DNA from: Pseudomonas jessenii
Lineage (GTDB): Bacteria > Pseudomonadota > Gammaproteobacteria > Pseudomonadales > Pseudomonadaceae
DNA: 64,000 nt
Direction of reading: 5' to 3'
NCBI RefSeq assembly: GCF_002236115.1
Contig: NZ_NIWT01000003.1
Coordinates: 787,070 to 851,069, forward strand
The position numbers and the translations under genes were made by a program. Positions 38,383 through 48,644 of this stretch are shown here, in pieces. Within the stretch, counting starts at the first letter, position 1; each line of letters begins with the position of its first letter. The notes under the pieces were generated by a model. The model was not told where the DNA came from and searched no databases. It saw only the letters and a program-made list of their open reading frames with translations.

Positions 38383-39492
38383 TCAGACGCCAATGGTCGG
38401 CAATGCCGACAATGCCCGCTCCCAGATCTGCCACGTGCGCAACCAGACCATCGCCTGCCAGTCGCTGTCGGCCGGATAGAACTGCTCCAGCAGATTCAGC
38501 TTGATCTCGCGTCCTGCTGCGTCACTCGGATTGCCGTGCAGATGCAGCCAGTGATCATCGCGCAGATGCCGGTGAACGTCCGGCCCCGGGTAAGTCCCAC
38601 ACTCAATGACAAACGGCATCAGCCGTACCTGCGGCAGCGCATCGATCAATGCCTGCGAGGTATAGCCGGTGGCCGTTGCCGCCACGCCGGTTTCGCTCAG
38701 GGTATCGGCACCGGTTTGCAGGCTGTAGAGCCACGGGCCATAAATCGCCTGCGCATCCGCCAGCGCCGGATAGGCGGACTCGGTGATGGTCAACAACATC
38801 GGATGACCGTACTCGCCAGCGCCCGTGTGCAAGTCGAAACACATGGCGACCTCGGCATGGGCTACGTGCATTTGCACGATCTTGTGCAACGTGCGGTTCG
38901 ACCAGCTCGGCGCCAGCCCGCCGAAAAACAGACCGTCGGGGTGAGCATGCTGACCGCCCTCGACAATCGACATGACTGCCGGCCAGCCGTGCAGGCGAAT
39001 CTGTTCGTCGAGCAAGGCATCGGCACGATCACGCTCCGGACCTTGCAACTGTGGGCAGGCATAGATTTCATGCAGGGCGTCATAGGCCTGGTTGTCCGGC
39101 AGCGGTCGCTGGAAATCCAGGTGATTGCGGTTCAGGTCGATGTTGTCTTCGTTGACCCGGCGCAACCACGCCATGCCCCAAGGGTTGATGGCATGGATCA
39201 TGACCACGGCGACATCCGCTGGCAGGGAGCGCTTGTCCAACTCCTGCAGCCATTTGATCTGGCAACCCGAGCCGTAGAAGCCTTCGACTCCGTGGGTGCC
39301 GCTCAGCGCGATCAACAGGCGCTTGGCGCCCGGATCACCCAATACCGCCACATCCGTGCTCAGGGACTCACCAAACGGCCCCTTGAGCGGGTGTGGATAC
39401 TCCGTCAGCGTTGCGCCTGCCGTGGTCGCGGCGACCAGGAACTGTTCACGCTGGGTGCGATAGCTGGACTGGGTGGGGAACTCGGTTTGCAT
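38383..39492 (-). CDS. M14-type DUF2817 metallopeptidase-like protein
   Basis: A 369-residue protein of the DUF2817 group related to M14 zinc carboxypeptidases. The zinc motif HGVE lies at residues 67-70 (ALSGTHGVEGFYG), with a further candidate in MIHAINPWGMAWLRRVNE, and NIDLNRNHLDF behind it. No signal peptide is visible, so it is probably cytoplasmic. The start at 39492 is taken over 39531. It is convergent with tRNA-Met and divergent from ggt. Confidence 0.85.
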   Translation of the reverse strand: MQTEFPTQSSYRTQREQFLVAATTAGATLTEYPHPLKGPFGESLSTDVAVLGDPGAKRLLIALSGTHGVEGFYGSGCQIKWLQELDKRSLPADVAVVMIHAINPWGMAWLRRVNEDNIDLNRNHLDFQRPLPDNQAYDALHEIYACPQLQGPERDRADALLDEQIRLHGWPAVMSIVEGGQHAHPDGLFFGGLAPSWSNRTLHKIVQMHVAHAEVAMCFDLHTGAGEYGHPMLLTITESAYPALADAQAIYGPWLYSLQTGADTLSETGVAATATGYTSQALIDALPQVRLMPFVIECGTYPGPDVHRHLRDDHWLHLHGNPSDAAGREIKLNLLEQFYPADSDWQAMVWLRTWQIWERALSALPTIGV

Positions 39493-39658
39493 GTCTGCCT
39501 CTTGTTGATTTTCCGGCCTGCCTGTTGGCAACGACCCTACAGAAAATCCCGCTTTTGATGAAGGACAAAAGCGTCAATGCCGTGGGACCTGGTTTGCGTC
39601 CCTCCCGGTCGGCCGATAGAGTCCACTGATCGTAGATCCAACGGACGGAGTACCCCAC

Positions 39659-41491
39659 GTGTTCTCAACCTTTCCATTGCGCCGCTATCGCCTGCCAACC
39701 CTGGTTCTGCTCGCCAGTGCCTTGACCCTGGCCGCGTGCCACAACGCTTCGGTGCCGACATTACCGCTCGCTCCGGAAAGCGCTTCCGGGTTCCGCACCG
39801 ACCTGAAAACTCAACATGCCGAGAAATTCATGGCAGCGGCGGCCAATCCGCTGGCGGCCGAAGCCGGGCGGGAGATGCTGCGCCGGGGCGGCTCGGCCAT
39901 CGACGCGGCGATTGCGATGCAAGCCGTGTTGACGCTAGTCGAGCCACAGTCTTCGGGCATCGGCGGTGGCGCATTGATCGTCCTCTGGGATGGCAAGGCC
40001 GTGCGCACCTACGACGGACGTGAAACCGCTCCGGCCGGCGCCACCGAAAAGCTTTTCCTGCAAGCCAACGGACAACCGATGGGGTTCACCCAGGCGCAGA
40101 TTGGCGGTCGTTCGGTGGGCACACCCGGCGTGCTGCGCGCCCTGGAACTGGCCCATCAAAAACACGGACGCCTGCCCTGGGCACAGCTGTTTGATCCGGC
40201 CATCCGGTTCGCCGAGCAGGGCTTCGCCATTTCGCCACGCCTGCACCGTTTGATCGCTGCGGACTCGTCCATGCCTCGCTCGCCGGAAATGATGGCTTAC
40301 TTCCGCAATGCCGATGGCAGCCCAAAAGCCGCCGGCACAAACTTGAAGAACCCGGCACTGGCCGCCGTGTTCAAACGCATTGCCCATGAAGGCCCGGATG
40401 CCCTGTACAAAGGCCCGGTCGCCGAGGAAATCGCGGCCAAGGTTCAGGGGCACGCCAACCCCGGCAGCTTGTCCCTGACCGATCTCGCCAACTACCAGGC
40501 CAAGGAGCGCGCGCCACTGTGCACCGACTACAAGCGCTGGCAGGTCTGCGGCATGCCACCGCCATCGTCGGGCGGGATCGCCGTGGCGCAGATCCTCGGC
40601 ACGCTGCAAGCCCTGGAGACCCGCGATAAACGCTTGGCGCTGGCACCGCTGCAACCGGTCAAGACCACGGCCCCGGCCGGCATCGAACCCGACCCGCAAG
40701 CCGTGCACCTGATCTCTGAGGCCGAACGCCTGGCCTACGCCGACCGCGCTCAATACTTAGCCGATACAGACTTCGTCCCCGTGCCGGTCAAGGGCCTGGT
40801 CGACCCGTCCTACCTCGCCAGCCGCGCCGCCCTGATTGGTGAACGCAGCATGGGCACGGCCAAACACGGCACTCCGCCGGGCATCCGTGTGGCCTATGCG
40901 CCGGACCGTTCGCCGCTGCGGATTTCCACCTCGCAAGTGGTGGCCGTCGATGACGCGGGTGGCGCCGTGTCGATGACCACCACCATCGAGTCGGCGTTCG
41001 GCTCGCACATCATGGTTCAGGGTTTCATGCTCAACAACGAGATGACCGACTTCTCGTTCATCCCCGAGGAAAACGGGCAAAAAGTCGCCAACCGCGTCGA
41101 GCCCGGCAAACGCCCGCGTTCGTCCATGGCCCCAACCCTGATCTTCGACCGCCAGAGCGGCGAATTCCTCGCCACCGTCGGTTCCCCCGGCGGCTCGCAA
41201 ATCATCGAATACGTAGCCAAATCCACCATCGGCCTGCTCGACTGGAACCTCGATGCACAAGCCGCCATCAACCTGCCCAACTTCGGCAGCCGCAACGGCC
41301 CGACCGAACTGGAACAGGGGCAGTTCAGCCCGACGCTGATTCAGGCGCTGAAAGACAAAGGGCACAGCGTGAGCGAGATCGACATGACCAGCGGGACCCA
41401 GGCGATTGTTCGGGTCAAGGACGCCCAAGGCAAAGCGTCGCTGACAGGCGGAGCCGATCCGCGACGTGAAGGGCAAGCGCTGGGGGATTGA
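39659..41491 (+). CDS. ggt: gamma-glutamyltransferase, lipoprotein form
   Basis: A 610-residue precursor that cleaves itself into two subunits and transfers or hydrolyses gamma-glutamyl groups of glutathione and related compounds. The GTG start is supported by GGACGGAG upstream. The signal ends in LTLAAC (Cys27), a lipobox, so it is an envelope lipoprotein. The nucleophile is Thr424 in RISTSQVVAVD, aligned with Thr391 of E. coli Ggt, and MLNNEMTDFS is the substrate loop. It ends in a clear terminator. Confidence 0.95.
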   Translation: MFSTFPLRRYRLPTLVLLASALTLAACHNASVPTLPLAPESASGFRTDLKTQHAEKFMAAAANPLAAEAGREMLRRGGSAIDAAIAMQAVLTLVEPQSSGIGGGALIVLWDGKAVRTYDGRETAPAGATEKLFLQANGQPMGFTQAQIGGRSVGTPGVLRALELAHQKHGRLPWAQLFDPAIRFAEQGFAISPRLHRLIAADSSMPRSPEMMAYFRNADGSPKAAGTNLKNPALAAVFKRIAHEGPDALYKGPVAEEIAAKVQGHANPGSLSLTDLANYQAKERAPLCTDYKRWQVCGMPPPSSGGIAVAQILGTLQALETRDKRLALAPLQPVKTTAPAGIEPDPQAVHLISEAERLAYADRAQYLADTDFVPVPVKGLVDPSYLASRAALIGERSMGTAKHGTPPGIRVAYAPDRSPLRISTSQVVAVDDAGGAVSMTTTIESAFGSHIMVQGFMLNNEMTDFSFIPEENGQKVANRVEPGKRPRSSMAPTLIFDRQSGEFLATVGSPGGSQIIEYVAKSTIGLLDWNLDAQAAINLPNFGSRNGPTELEQGQFSPTLIQALKDKGHSVSEIDMTSGTQAIVRVKDAQGKASLTGGADPRREGQALGD

Positions 41492-41510
41492 GTCGTACGC
41501 GGGGATGAGA

Positions 41511-41539
41511 AAGGGCTTACCGGTGGGTAGGCCCTTTTT
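41511..41539 (+). terminator. rho-independent terminator of ggt
   Basis: Stem AAGGGCTTACC/GGTAGGCCCTT with one G-U pair, 4-base loop and T-run, about 20 bases after the ggt stop. Confidence 0.9.
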
Positions 41540-41631
41540 ATAAGCAAAGAGTCCAGCTCGCCTCTCTCCCGCTGCTTTTTCCTACCTGCAAATATTTGCG
41601 TCCTGGTTAGAGTTTCTGCGCCTCCACAGAC

Positions 41632-41660
41632 TTGCATCAGTCCCACGTTGGGACTAGGAT
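41632..41660 (+). promoter_or_regulatory. autoregulated higBA promoter with palindromic operator
   Basis: TTGCAT (41632-41637) and TAGGAT (41655-41660) are 17 bases apart, and the perfect dyad AGTCCCA-CGT-TGGGACT (41639-41655) fills the spacer. The higB ATG follows 6 bases after the -10, so the transcript may be leaderless; alternatively AGGA at 41656 serves as ribosome-binding site. Binding by HigA is inferred from the family. Confidence 0.65.
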
Positions 41661-41666
41661 CGTGCC

Positions 41667-41969
41667 ATGAGAATCATCGCCATCAATCAGCTGAAGCAAT
41701 TTTGGGAGAGATACCCGAGCGCAGAACAACCTTTGTTGGCCTGGATTGACGAGGTAAGAAATGCAGCCTGGAAAACGCCTGCCGACATAAAACTGCACTT
41801 CGCTACAGCCAGTATTCTCAAAAGCCGCAGAGTCGTGTTCAACATCAAGGGTAACGACTTCAGACTGATAGTCGCCGTGGCTTATCGCTTTGGCGCCGTG
41901 TACATAAAATTTGTCGGCACTCACAAGCAGTACGACACGGTCGACGCTGATAACGTCGAAATGGAGTAA
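41667..41969 (+). CDS. higB: HigB-family mRNA-interferase toxin
   Basis: A 100-residue RelE-fold toxin in the HigB group. Family features: the opening MRIIAINQLKQFWERYPSAE, ADIKLHFATASILKSRRVVF, and the C-terminal VYIKFVGTHKQYDTVDA with the conserved GTHxxYD. Such toxins cut mRNA on the ribosome. Toxin comes before antitoxin, the usual order for higBA. The antitoxin ATG is 3 bases after the stop. Confidence 0.92.
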   Translation: MRIIAINQLKQFWERYPSAEQPLLAWIDEVRNAAWKTPADIKLHFATASILKSRRVVFNIKGNDFRLIVAVAYRFGAVYIKFVGTHKQYDTVDADNVEME

Positions 41970-41972
41970 CCC

Positions 41973-42344
41973 ATGAACATTCGCCCGATTCACACAGAAG
42001 AGGATTACCGCGCCGCCCTCAAGAGCGTGTCGGCTCTGTTTGAGAATGAACCAGAGATTGGCACTCCCGAGGGAGATTACTTCGACATCATGATTACGCT
42101 GATCGAATCGTATGAGTCGAAGCACTTCCCGGTCGACTTACCCAATCCTATCGATGCGATCAAGTTCAGAATGGAGCAGTCCGGGTTGTCCGCCGCCGAT
42201 CTTGCACCCGCCATCGGCCGCACAAATCGTGTTTATGAAGTACTCAATGGCAAGCGAGCGTTGACGCTTCCAATGATCTGGAAACTGCACGAGCTGTTCG
42301 GGATACCCGCCCAGAGCCTGATCAAACCGGTCAAACACGCTTGA
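41973..42344 (+). CDS. higA: HigA-family antitoxin
   Basis: A 123-residue antitoxin with an XRE-type helix-turn-helix at about residues 72-95 (SAADLAPAIGRTNRVYEVLN). The N-terminal part (about 1-55) would bind and neutralise HigB. It likely represses the operon through the palindrome before higB. A HigA gene also lies near tRNA-Met in P. aeruginosa, so the pair is probably old here. Confidence 0.92.
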   Translation: MNIRPIHTEEDYRAALKSVSALFENEPEIGTPEGDYFDIMITLIESYESKHFPVDLPNPIDAIKFRMEQSGLSAADLAPAIGRTNRVYEVLNGKRALTLPMIWKLHELFGIPAQSLIKPVKHA

Positions 42345-42401
42345 TCAGGGTCGGCTCATGCAAGCATACCTACCGATAATACGGACGATGCAGAACTCCG
42401 C

Positions 42402-43496
42402 TTATCGACTGATCTTCAACCCCTGCCGAACCTGGTGCTTTTCCAGCGCCAGCTCGATCAGTCGCGTCACCAGCTCGCTGTAGGTCATGCCGGTGGCCTG
42501 CCACAGTTTCGGGTACATGCTGATGCGGGTGAAGCCGGGCAGCGAGTTGATTTCGTTGATCAGCACTTCGCCGCTGTCGGTCAGGAACACGTCGACGCGG
42601 GCCAGGCCGGAGCAGCCCAGTATCTGGAACGCTTCGACGGCCAGGGCGCGAATGCGCTCGCTGGCCTCGACGCTGATATTGGCCGGCACCACCACTTCAG
42701 CCGCCTTGTCGTCGATGTACTTGCTGTCGTAGGAATAGAACCCGCTGCGCACCACGATCTCGCCGCAGCCACTGGCGATGGCGTCTTCATTGCCGAGCAC
42801 TGCGCATTCAATCTCGCGGCCGCTGACGGCAGATTCGATCAACACCTTGGTATCGAAACTCAAGGCCAGCTCCACCGCTGCGCTGTACTCAGCCTCGTCG
42901 GTGACCTTACTCACGCCCACGGAAGAGCCCTGATTCGCCGGTTTGACGAACAGCGGCAAACCCAACTTGCCCTGCACCTCGGCAAACCCGGTGCGCGCCG
43001 CCGTGGCGCGGGTCAATGTCACGAACGGCGTCACGGCCAGGCCGGCATCGCGCAGCAGGCGCTTGCTGATGTCCTTGTCCATGCACACGGCCGAGCCCAG
43101 CACATCGGAGCCGACAAACGGCAAATCGGCCATGCGCAGCAAGCCTTGCAGGCAACCGTCTTCACCGAGGGTACCGTGGACAATCGGGAAGATCACATCG
43201 ACGTGGCCAAGCAGTTCCTGGCTGGAGGTTTCCACCAGTTGCTGACTGGCTTTACCCGGCACCACGGCCAGTTCACGGTTGGACTGGTTGAGGGCGATCA
43301 GCGCCGGATTTTCCTGATTCAGCAAAAAATTCGAAGGATCGTTGAGGTGCCAGTGGCCTTGTTTGTCGATGCCGATCAGCACCGGCTCGAAGCGTGAACG
43401 GTCCAGCGCATCGACGATGTTTTTCGCCGATTGCAGCGACACCTCATGCTCAGCCGAACGGCCCCCGAAAATGATCCCCACGCGCAGCTTACTCAT
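42402..43496 (-). CDS. ddl: D-alanine--D-alanine ligase
   Basis: A 364-residue ATP-grasp enzyme that makes D-Ala-D-Ala for peptidoglycan. Family motifs: [20 protein letters not shown] near the N-terminus, [32 protein letters not shown] and [19 protein letters not shown]. The length is of the longer DdlA type. Another ddl in the division cluster is usual in pseudomonads; this is the solitary copy. Confidence 0.95.
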   Translation of the reverse strand: MSKLRVGIIFGGRSAEHEVSLQSAKNIVDALDRSRFEPVLIGIDKQGHWHLNDPSNFLLNQENPALIALNQSNRELAVVPGKASQQLVETSSQELLGHVDVIFPIVHGTLGEDGCLQGLLRMADLPFVGSDVLGSAVCMDKDISKRLLRDAGLAVTPFVTLTRATAARTGFAEVQGKLGLPLFVKPANQGSSVGVSKVTDEAEYSAAVELALSFDTKVLIESAVSGREIECAVLGNEDAIASGCGEIVVRSGFYSYDSKYIDDKAAEVVVPANISVEASERIRALAVEAFQILGCSGLARVDVFLTDSGEVLINEINSLPGFTRISMYPKLWQATGMTYSELVTRLIELALEKHQVRQGLKISR

Positions 43497-43661
43497 GACC
43501 TGGCCTCACCTGACGAATAGAAAAACGACCTGCAGAGAATGCGCCACACAGTGCAGTATTTGCCCTTGGTTTTCTAGCGTACCTGTCGCCTTGCGATCAG
43601 AAGACAGGGAGTCGCTGACTGGGTTACCGTGTTGCGCATCGAGCTCAAGACAATCATCACC

Positions 43662-44471
43662 ATGGCCAAGTACCCGCCTCGCAATGACTGGTTCCATCGC
43701 GCGCCCGATGTCGGCGGGCTACAGCGTTTCGAGGCGTTTTTTGCCGGCCATGGCTACGATCTTCACCGCCACGACACCTATGCCATCGGCCACACCCTGG
43801 CCGGGGTGCAGAGCTTTCAGTATCGCGGTGGCTGGCGTCACAGCCAGCCAGGCGCAACGATCGTGCTGCACCCGGACGAAGCCCACGATGGCGAGGCCGG
43901 CACCGAGTCCGGTTTCCAGTACCGGATGATGTACATCGAACCGGCGCTGATCCAGCAGATGCTCGGCGGCCAACCGCTGCCGTTCATCAAGACCGGACTG
44001 TCGAACGACCCCCGCCTGTTTGCTACTACGGGAGCCTTGCTGCGCAGCCTTGATTGCCCGCTCGATCCACTGGAAGAACAGGATGCGCTGTTCGATCTGG
44101 CGCAGGCCTTGAGCAGCGTTTCCGGTGTGCCAGCCAAACGCTCGGGTTTCGATTACGTGGCCGCGCAGCGCGCGCGGGAATACATCCACAGCGCCCTCGA
44201 TCGCACCGTGACACTCGATGAGCTGGCGCAACACAGTGGCCGGGATCGCTGGAGCCTGTCCCGGGATTTTCGCCTGTTGTTCGGTACCAGTCCCTATCGC
44301 TACCTGACCATGCGACGCCTGGACATGGTCCGCGCGCTGCTGACTCAGGGGCAGACACTGGTCAGCGCCGCGCTGATCGCCGGCTTCACCGACCAGAGCC
44401 ACATGACTCGGCAATTCAGCAAAGCCTACGGCTTGCCACCGGCCCGCTGGCTGAACCTGCAGCGGCGCTGA
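43662..44471 (+). CDS. AraC-family transcriptional regulator
   Basis: A 269-residue regulator with an N-terminal cupin-like ligand domain (HRHDTYAIGHTLAGVQSF) and a C-terminal pair of helix-turn-helices (VTLDELAQHSGRDRWSLSRD and later ALIAGFTDQSHMTRQFSKAY). The alternative GTG at 43629 adds 11 residues; neither start has a strong ribosome-binding site. It may control the cupin gene 72 bases downstream. Confidence 0.9.
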   Translation: MAKYPPRNDWFHRAPDVGGLQRFEAFFAGHGYDLHRHDTYAIGHTLAGVQSFQYRGGWRHSQPGATIVLHPDEAHDGEAGTESGFQYRMMYIEPALIQQMLGGQPLPFIKTGLSNDPRLFATTGALLRSLDCPLDPLEEQDALFDLAQALSSVSGVPAKRSGFDYVAAQRAREYIHSALDRTVTLDELAQHSGRDRWSLSRDFRLLFGTSPYRYLTMRRLDMVRALLTQGQTLVSAALIAGFTDQSHMTRQFSKAYGLPPARWLNLQRR

Positions 44472-44543
44472 GCCACGCACAATCGTTCAAGAATCGCGTC
44501 GAATTGCTGGCTATCGTGGCCCAGGATCAACCACGAGAGCCCC

Positions 44544-44915
44544 ATGATGAACGCCTACGAAAGCCTGAACTTCGCGGAAAAGCTCACCCGGATCGATTCG
44601 CACTGGTCGCCCCGGGTCATCGCCGAAATGAACGACTACCAGTTCAAGGTGGTGAAGCTGCTGGGGGATTTCATCTGGCACGACCACTTCGATACCGACG
44701 AAACCTTCATCGTTCTGGAAGGCCAGTTACGTATCGACTTTCGCGATGGCCATGTGCTGGTGAACGCCGGGGAGATGTATGTGGTGCCCAAAGGCGTCGA
44801 GCACAAACCCAGCGCGGGGCAGGAGGTAAAACTCCTGCTGATCGAACCCAAGGGCGTGCTCAATACCGGCCGCGAAGGTGGCGAGCGCACGGCCGAGAAT
44901 GATGTCTGGATTTGA
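44544..44915 (+). CDS. small cupin-domain protein
   Basis: A 123-residue single cupin. Metal ligands are likely in WHDHFDTDETFIVLEGQLRI (two His and Glu) and in VPKGVEHKPSAG (His). It is preceded by an AraC regulator and followed convergently by a flavin reductase. Function is unknown; cupins of this size often bind small sugars or act as dioxygenases. Confidence 0.85.
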   Translation: MMNAYESLNFAEKLTRIDSHWSPRVIAEMNDYQFKVVKLLGDFIWHDHFDTDETFIVLEGQLRIDFRDGHVLVNAGEMYVVPKGVEHKPSAGQEVKLLLIEPKGVLNTGREGGERTAENDVWI

Positions 44916-44927
44916 GCGCTGGCCGCC

Positions 44928-45527
44928 TCACGCCTGCAAGGTCTTGCCGTCCACTGGATCACCAATGGTCAAGAAGTGCCCGCCCGCCACGTGGTGCAAG
45001 GTGCGCAAGGCGTCTTGCCCTTCGAAGTGCCAGCGGCCTTCGCTGAACACGCGCTCGTCAGCCTGGGCGGCAATCACTTCAGCCAGGAACAGATCGTACT
45101 GCTGGTGGTTGTTCGGCTCCGGCAACAGGCGACATTCCAGCCAGGCCACGCAGCCCTCGAGCATCGGCGCATCAACCGACTGGCCGGTGAACGTCTGTAA
45201 ATCGTAGGTCTCAAACTTGTCGCGCCCCTGGCCCTGGGTCAACTCCAGGCCGGAGGTCGAACCGACGGTCTGCACAATGTCGGCCTGTGCAGCGCATGGA
45301 ACGTTCAGCACAAACGTGCCCGAGGCTTCCAGCAACTGGCGAGTCCAGGTGGACTTGTCCAACACCACGGCAATTTTCGGTGGTTCGAAATCCAGTGGCA
45401 TGGCCCAGGCTGCCGCCATGATATTGCGCTGGCCATCGTGGGCTGCGCTGACCAGCACGGTCGGGCCATGATTGAGCAGACGATAGGCCTTGGGCAAGGG
45501 AACCGGACGGCGGTGGGGAACGCTCAT
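44928..45527 (-). CDS. flavin reductase family protein
   Basis: A 199-residue FMN-binding split-barrel protein. Typical features: VLVSAAHDGQRNIMAAAW, the FMN-contact region LDKSTWTRQLLEASGTFVLN, and GLELTQGQGRDKFETYDL. Such proteins supply reduced flavin to monooxygenases or act alone on quinones. No partner oxygenase is next to it, so the physiological electron acceptor is open. A degenerate REP pair lies upstream. Confidence 0.88.
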   Translation of the reverse strand: MSVPHRRPVPLPKAYRLLNHGPTVLVSAAHDGQRNIMAAAWAMPLDFEPPKIAVVLDKSTWTRQLLEASGTFVLNVPCAAQADIVQTVGSTSGLELTQGQGRDKFETYDLQTFTGQSVDAPMLEGCVAWLECRLLPEPNNHQQYDLFLAEVIAAQADERVFSEGRWHFEGQDALRTLHHVAGGHFLTIGDPVDGKTLQA

Positions 45528-45576
45528 GGAAGTCTGCTCCTGGGGGAAAAGAGCCGATTGTAGCGCCCACGTAACC

Positions 45577-45680
45577 CTGTGGGAGCGGGCTTGCTCGCGA
45601 AGGCGTCAATTCAGTCACCGCTGGGTTGAATGACACACCGCTTTCGTCGGAACGCCGCCCGGAGCAAGCCCGCTCCCACC
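45577..45680. repeat. REP pair (degenerate), copy 5
   Basis: A complete unit CTGTGGGAGCGGGCTTGCTC on one side, but the other arm reads GGAGCAAGCCCGCTCCCACC and has lost the inner TCGCG part. The linker is unlike the other copies. Confidence 0.8.
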
Positions 45681-45696
45681 AAGAGCTGATCTCAGG

Positions 45697-47013
45697 TCAG
45701 TTGGTGAGTTGATTGGCAAACTGCCCCACCGCGTTGACCACTTTCTGCGCGCCGTCCTGGATCTCGACAATCACCGTACCCGCTTCCGCCGCCAGTGCCA
45801 GGCCCTGCTCGGCCTGAAGCTTGCCGTCGGACATCAGCGCTACGGCGTTGCGCGCCATGTCCTGGTTCTGCCGCACCACGAGGACGATTTCGTCGGTGGC
45901 CTGGCTGGTGCGCGAAGCCAGTTGCCGGACCTCATCAGCCACCACGGCGAACCCCCGCCCCTGCTCGCCCGCACGGGCCGCTTCGATGGCCGCGTTGAGC
46001 GCCAGCAGGTTGGTCTGCTCGGCAATGCCGCTGATGGTTTTGACAATGGTACCGATCACCAGCGATTGCTCGTTCAGCGCTTCGATGCCATCGCCGGCGG
46101 TTTGCATATGCCTGGCCAGGTTGCGCATCACGTCCACGGCCTGGGTCACCACGGCGTTGCCGCGCTGAGCGCTTTGGTCGGTTTGCTGCGAGGTGCTGTA
46201 GGCGATGTTGGCCGCCTCGGCGACGGCTTGCTCCTGATTGACCTGATCGGTAATCACCGTGGCGAACTTCACCACCTTGTAGAGATTATTGTTGGCATCG
46301 GCCACCGGGTTGTAGGACGCCTCAAGCCAGACCGCACGACCATGGCTGTCGACACGTTTGAAACGGTCGGCCACGTACTCGCCCGCATTCAGGCGACGCC
46401 AGAAGTTATGGTATGCGTCACTGTTGTATTCTTCCGGCAGGCAGAAGGTGCGGTGATGCTTGCCCTTGATCTGCGCCAGGCTGTAACCCATACCGCTGAG
46501 GAAGCGGTCGTTGGCGGTCAGCACGTTGCCGTTGAGGTCGAATTCGATCACCGCCGTGGAGCGCACCAGCGCGCCGATCAGGTTCTCGTGTTCGCGGGAG
46601 GCCTCGATGGTGCGGGTCAGGTCGCTGGAAAAGATCGAAAAACACTTGATCCGCCCGTCCGCCGAGCGCACCGGTTGCAGGATCGAACGCAACCACGCTT
46701 CCTGGCCGGTACCGCGCAACAGACGCACTGCGCCGGCGAAGTGCTCGCCACGGGTCAACGCGTTCTTGAAGCGCAGCTGGAATTCATCGGATTTCACGTG
46801 ATCCGGGACCAGATCGTCGATGTGTCGGCCAATCAGGTCGCCGCTCTTGTAATGCATTTCGCCAAGGAAGTTCTGGTTGACCGACTGAACCCGCCCGTTG
46901 CTGTCGAGGGTCAGCACCAGCATTTCGCTTTCCAGACTTTCCTTCACTTGCTGGAGGCTGGAGAGTTCTTCACGAAGAGCCGACAGCTCCTGCTTCAAGC
47001 GTTTATTGAACAT
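45697..47013 (-). CDS. PAS-PAS chemoreceptor-like signalling protein, BdlA-like
   Basis: A 438-residue soluble protein. A short coiled start is followed by two PAS domains (about 25-125 and 147-255, with [20 protein letters not shown] and [20 protein letters not shown]) and a methyl-accepting signalling domain with [19 protein letters not shown]. There is no membrane segment. This architecture is that of the biofilm-dispersion protein BdlA and of Aer-like receptors; PAS domains may bind heme or flavin. Exact role cannot be read from sequence. Confidence 0.87.
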   Translation of the reverse strand: MFNKRLKQELSALREELSSLQQVKESLESEMLVLTLDSNGRVQSVNQNFLGEMHYKSGDLIGRHIDDLVPDHVKSDEFQLRFKNALTRGEHFAGAVRLLRGTGQEAWLRSILQPVRSADGRIKCFSIFSSDLTRTIEASREHENLIGALVRSTAVIEFDLNGNVLTANDRFLSGMGYSLAQIKGKHHRTFCLPEEYNSDAYHNFWRRLNAGEYVADRFKRVDSHGRAVWLEASYNPVADANNNLYKVVKFATVITDQVNQEQAVAEAANIAYSTSQQTDQSAQRGNAVVTQAVDVMRNLARHMQTAGDGIEALNEQSLVIGTIVKTISGIAEQTNLLALNAAIEAARAGEQGRGFAVVADEVRQLASRTSQATDEIVLVVRQNQDMARNAVALMSDGKLQAEQGLALAAEAGTVIVEIQDGAQKVVNAVGQFANQLTN

Positions 47014-47131
47014 GGGAAAGCACCGATGGACAGGGGTAGAAAGCGATATGCAGCCTAACCATCGGCCTTGGAAACATTTTCTTAAGCGTGCTTCAGGCTT
47101 GTCCTACAAAAAATAGTTACGACATGCCCGA

Positions 47132-48442
47132 TCAATGCGCGCCAGCCGCAGGACAGCCTGCGATTCTCGGCATCCGCGCACCGAAGTACGCCGCACTGCC
47201 CATGCCCACCGCCCCCATCACCGCACTGAACATCACGCAGATCCATGGGCTCCATGGCATCAGACCGATCAACAACAGCGGTGTGACACTCGCCCATGCG
47301 GCATAGGCAATGTTGTAGGTGAACGAGATCCCCGAAACGCGAATCCGCGCCGGGAACAGGCTGACCATCACCGATGGCACCGCGCCAACTACCCCGCAGG
47401 ACAGTCCGGCCACCGCGTAGGCCAGGCCGATCCAGTCGCCGCCCATGATCAGGCAGGCATACAGCACGCCGATGCCCAGCGGCAGCAGCAGGCTATAGAG
47501 CATCACCGTGCGCCAGGCGCCGATGCGATCGACCAGCAGCCCGGCGAGCACGCAGCCGATGTTCAGGAACACGATGCCCAGCGCGCTCAAGGCGAAGGTA
47601 CGACTGGCGGTCATACCAAAGGTTTTCTGCATCATGGTCGGGGTGATGACCACGAACACCACCACGGCCGAAGTCAGCACACAAGTGAGAATCATCGCCG
47701 GCAAAATGGCCAGGCGATGCTCGCGCAAGACCGTACGCAGCGGCAGTTCGCCAGCCGCCTCGCGCTGCGCCTGCATGGCCGTGAACACTGGGGTTTCGCT
47801 GAGCCAGCGACGCAGCCACACGCCAATCACCCCAAACACGCCGCCCAACAGGAAGGGATAACGCCAGGCGTAATCGAGAATTTCCGCCGCAGTGAACGCC
47901 TGCGCCAGGAAGGTCGCGGTCAATGCCCCGATCAAATAGCCGAAGGTCAGCCCCGCCTGCAAGAAGCCCAAGGCATAGCCGCGGTGGGCAATGGGTGCGT
48001 GCTCGGCGACGAATACCCAGGCACTGGGTACCTCACCGCCCACCGCCGCGCCCTGGAGGATGCGCAGGGCCAACAGCAGCAAGGGTGCGAAATAGCCGAT
48101 TTGCGCGTAGGTCGGCATGATCCCGATCAGCAGACAGGGCAACGCCATCATCAGGATGCTCAGGCTGAAGACTTTCTTTCGCCCCAGACGGTCGGCGAAG
48201 TGCGCCATCAGGATGCCCCCCAACGGTCGCGCCAGGTAACCGGTGACGAAGATCCCGAAGCTTTGCAGTAATCGAAGCCACTCGGGCATTTCCGGCGGGA
48301 AGAACAACTGGCTGAGGGTCAGGGCGAAAAACACGAAGATGATGAAGTCGTAGATTTCCAGCGCCCCGCCGAGAGCGGCGAGCCCCAGGGTCTTGTAGTC
48401 CGAGCGGCTGAACGGCGTCGGGCGCGAATCGGTGTTAGTCAT
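47132..48442 (-). CDS. MFS transporter, metabolite:H+ symporter type
   Basis: A 436-residue inner-membrane symporter with 12 hydrophobic segments. The loop motif GGILMAHFADRLGRKKVFSL is the MFS signature; the central GGEVPSAWVFVAEHAPIAHR is typical of the citrate/proline/shikimate (MHS) group. Substrate unknown. It is divergent from the AtoE-type transporter across 202 bases. The start at 48442 is preferred over a longer frame to 48481. Confidence 0.9.
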   Translation of the reverse strand: MTNTDSRPTPFSRSDYKTLGLAALGGALEIYDFIIFVFFALTLSQLFFPPEMPEWLRLLQSFGIFVTGYLARPLGGILMAHFADRLGRKKVFSLSILMMALPCLLIGIMPTYAQIGYFAPLLLLALRILQGAAVGGEVPSAWVFVAEHAPIAHRGYALGFLQAGLTFGYLIGALTATFLAQAFTAAEILDYAWRYPFLLGGVFGVIGVWLRRWLSETPVFTAMQAQREAAGELPLRTVLREHRLAILPAMILTCVLTSAVVVFVVITPTMMQKTFGMTASRTFALSALGIVFLNIGCVLAGLLVDRIGAWRTVMLYSLLLPLGIGVLYACLIMGGDWIGLAYAVAGLSCGVVGAVPSVMVSLFPARIRVSGISFTYNIAYAAWASVTPLLLIGLMPWSPWICVMFSAVMGAVGMGSAAYFGARMPRIAGCPAAGAH

Positions 48443-48644
48443 GAAAAGAACTCTGGCACAGGCAAAAACCAAGGCGCCCATGGTCTACGCAAATGCACCG
48501 GCGGACAACCCGTTAGACCAAAGTCCCATAGCCACGAAACAGCCCCGCAAAAGTCCTCGGCTTGAATTAATGTTGGCGCCTGTCCAGACGGGCGGTTACT
48601 GCCCCGAAGACCACTACAAACATAATAAATCCGAGGTACCCCCC

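Noticed and set aside
45697..47058. Plus-strand frame of 449 residues opposite the PAS chemoreceptor
   Set aside because: Antisense shadow of a well-supported protein.
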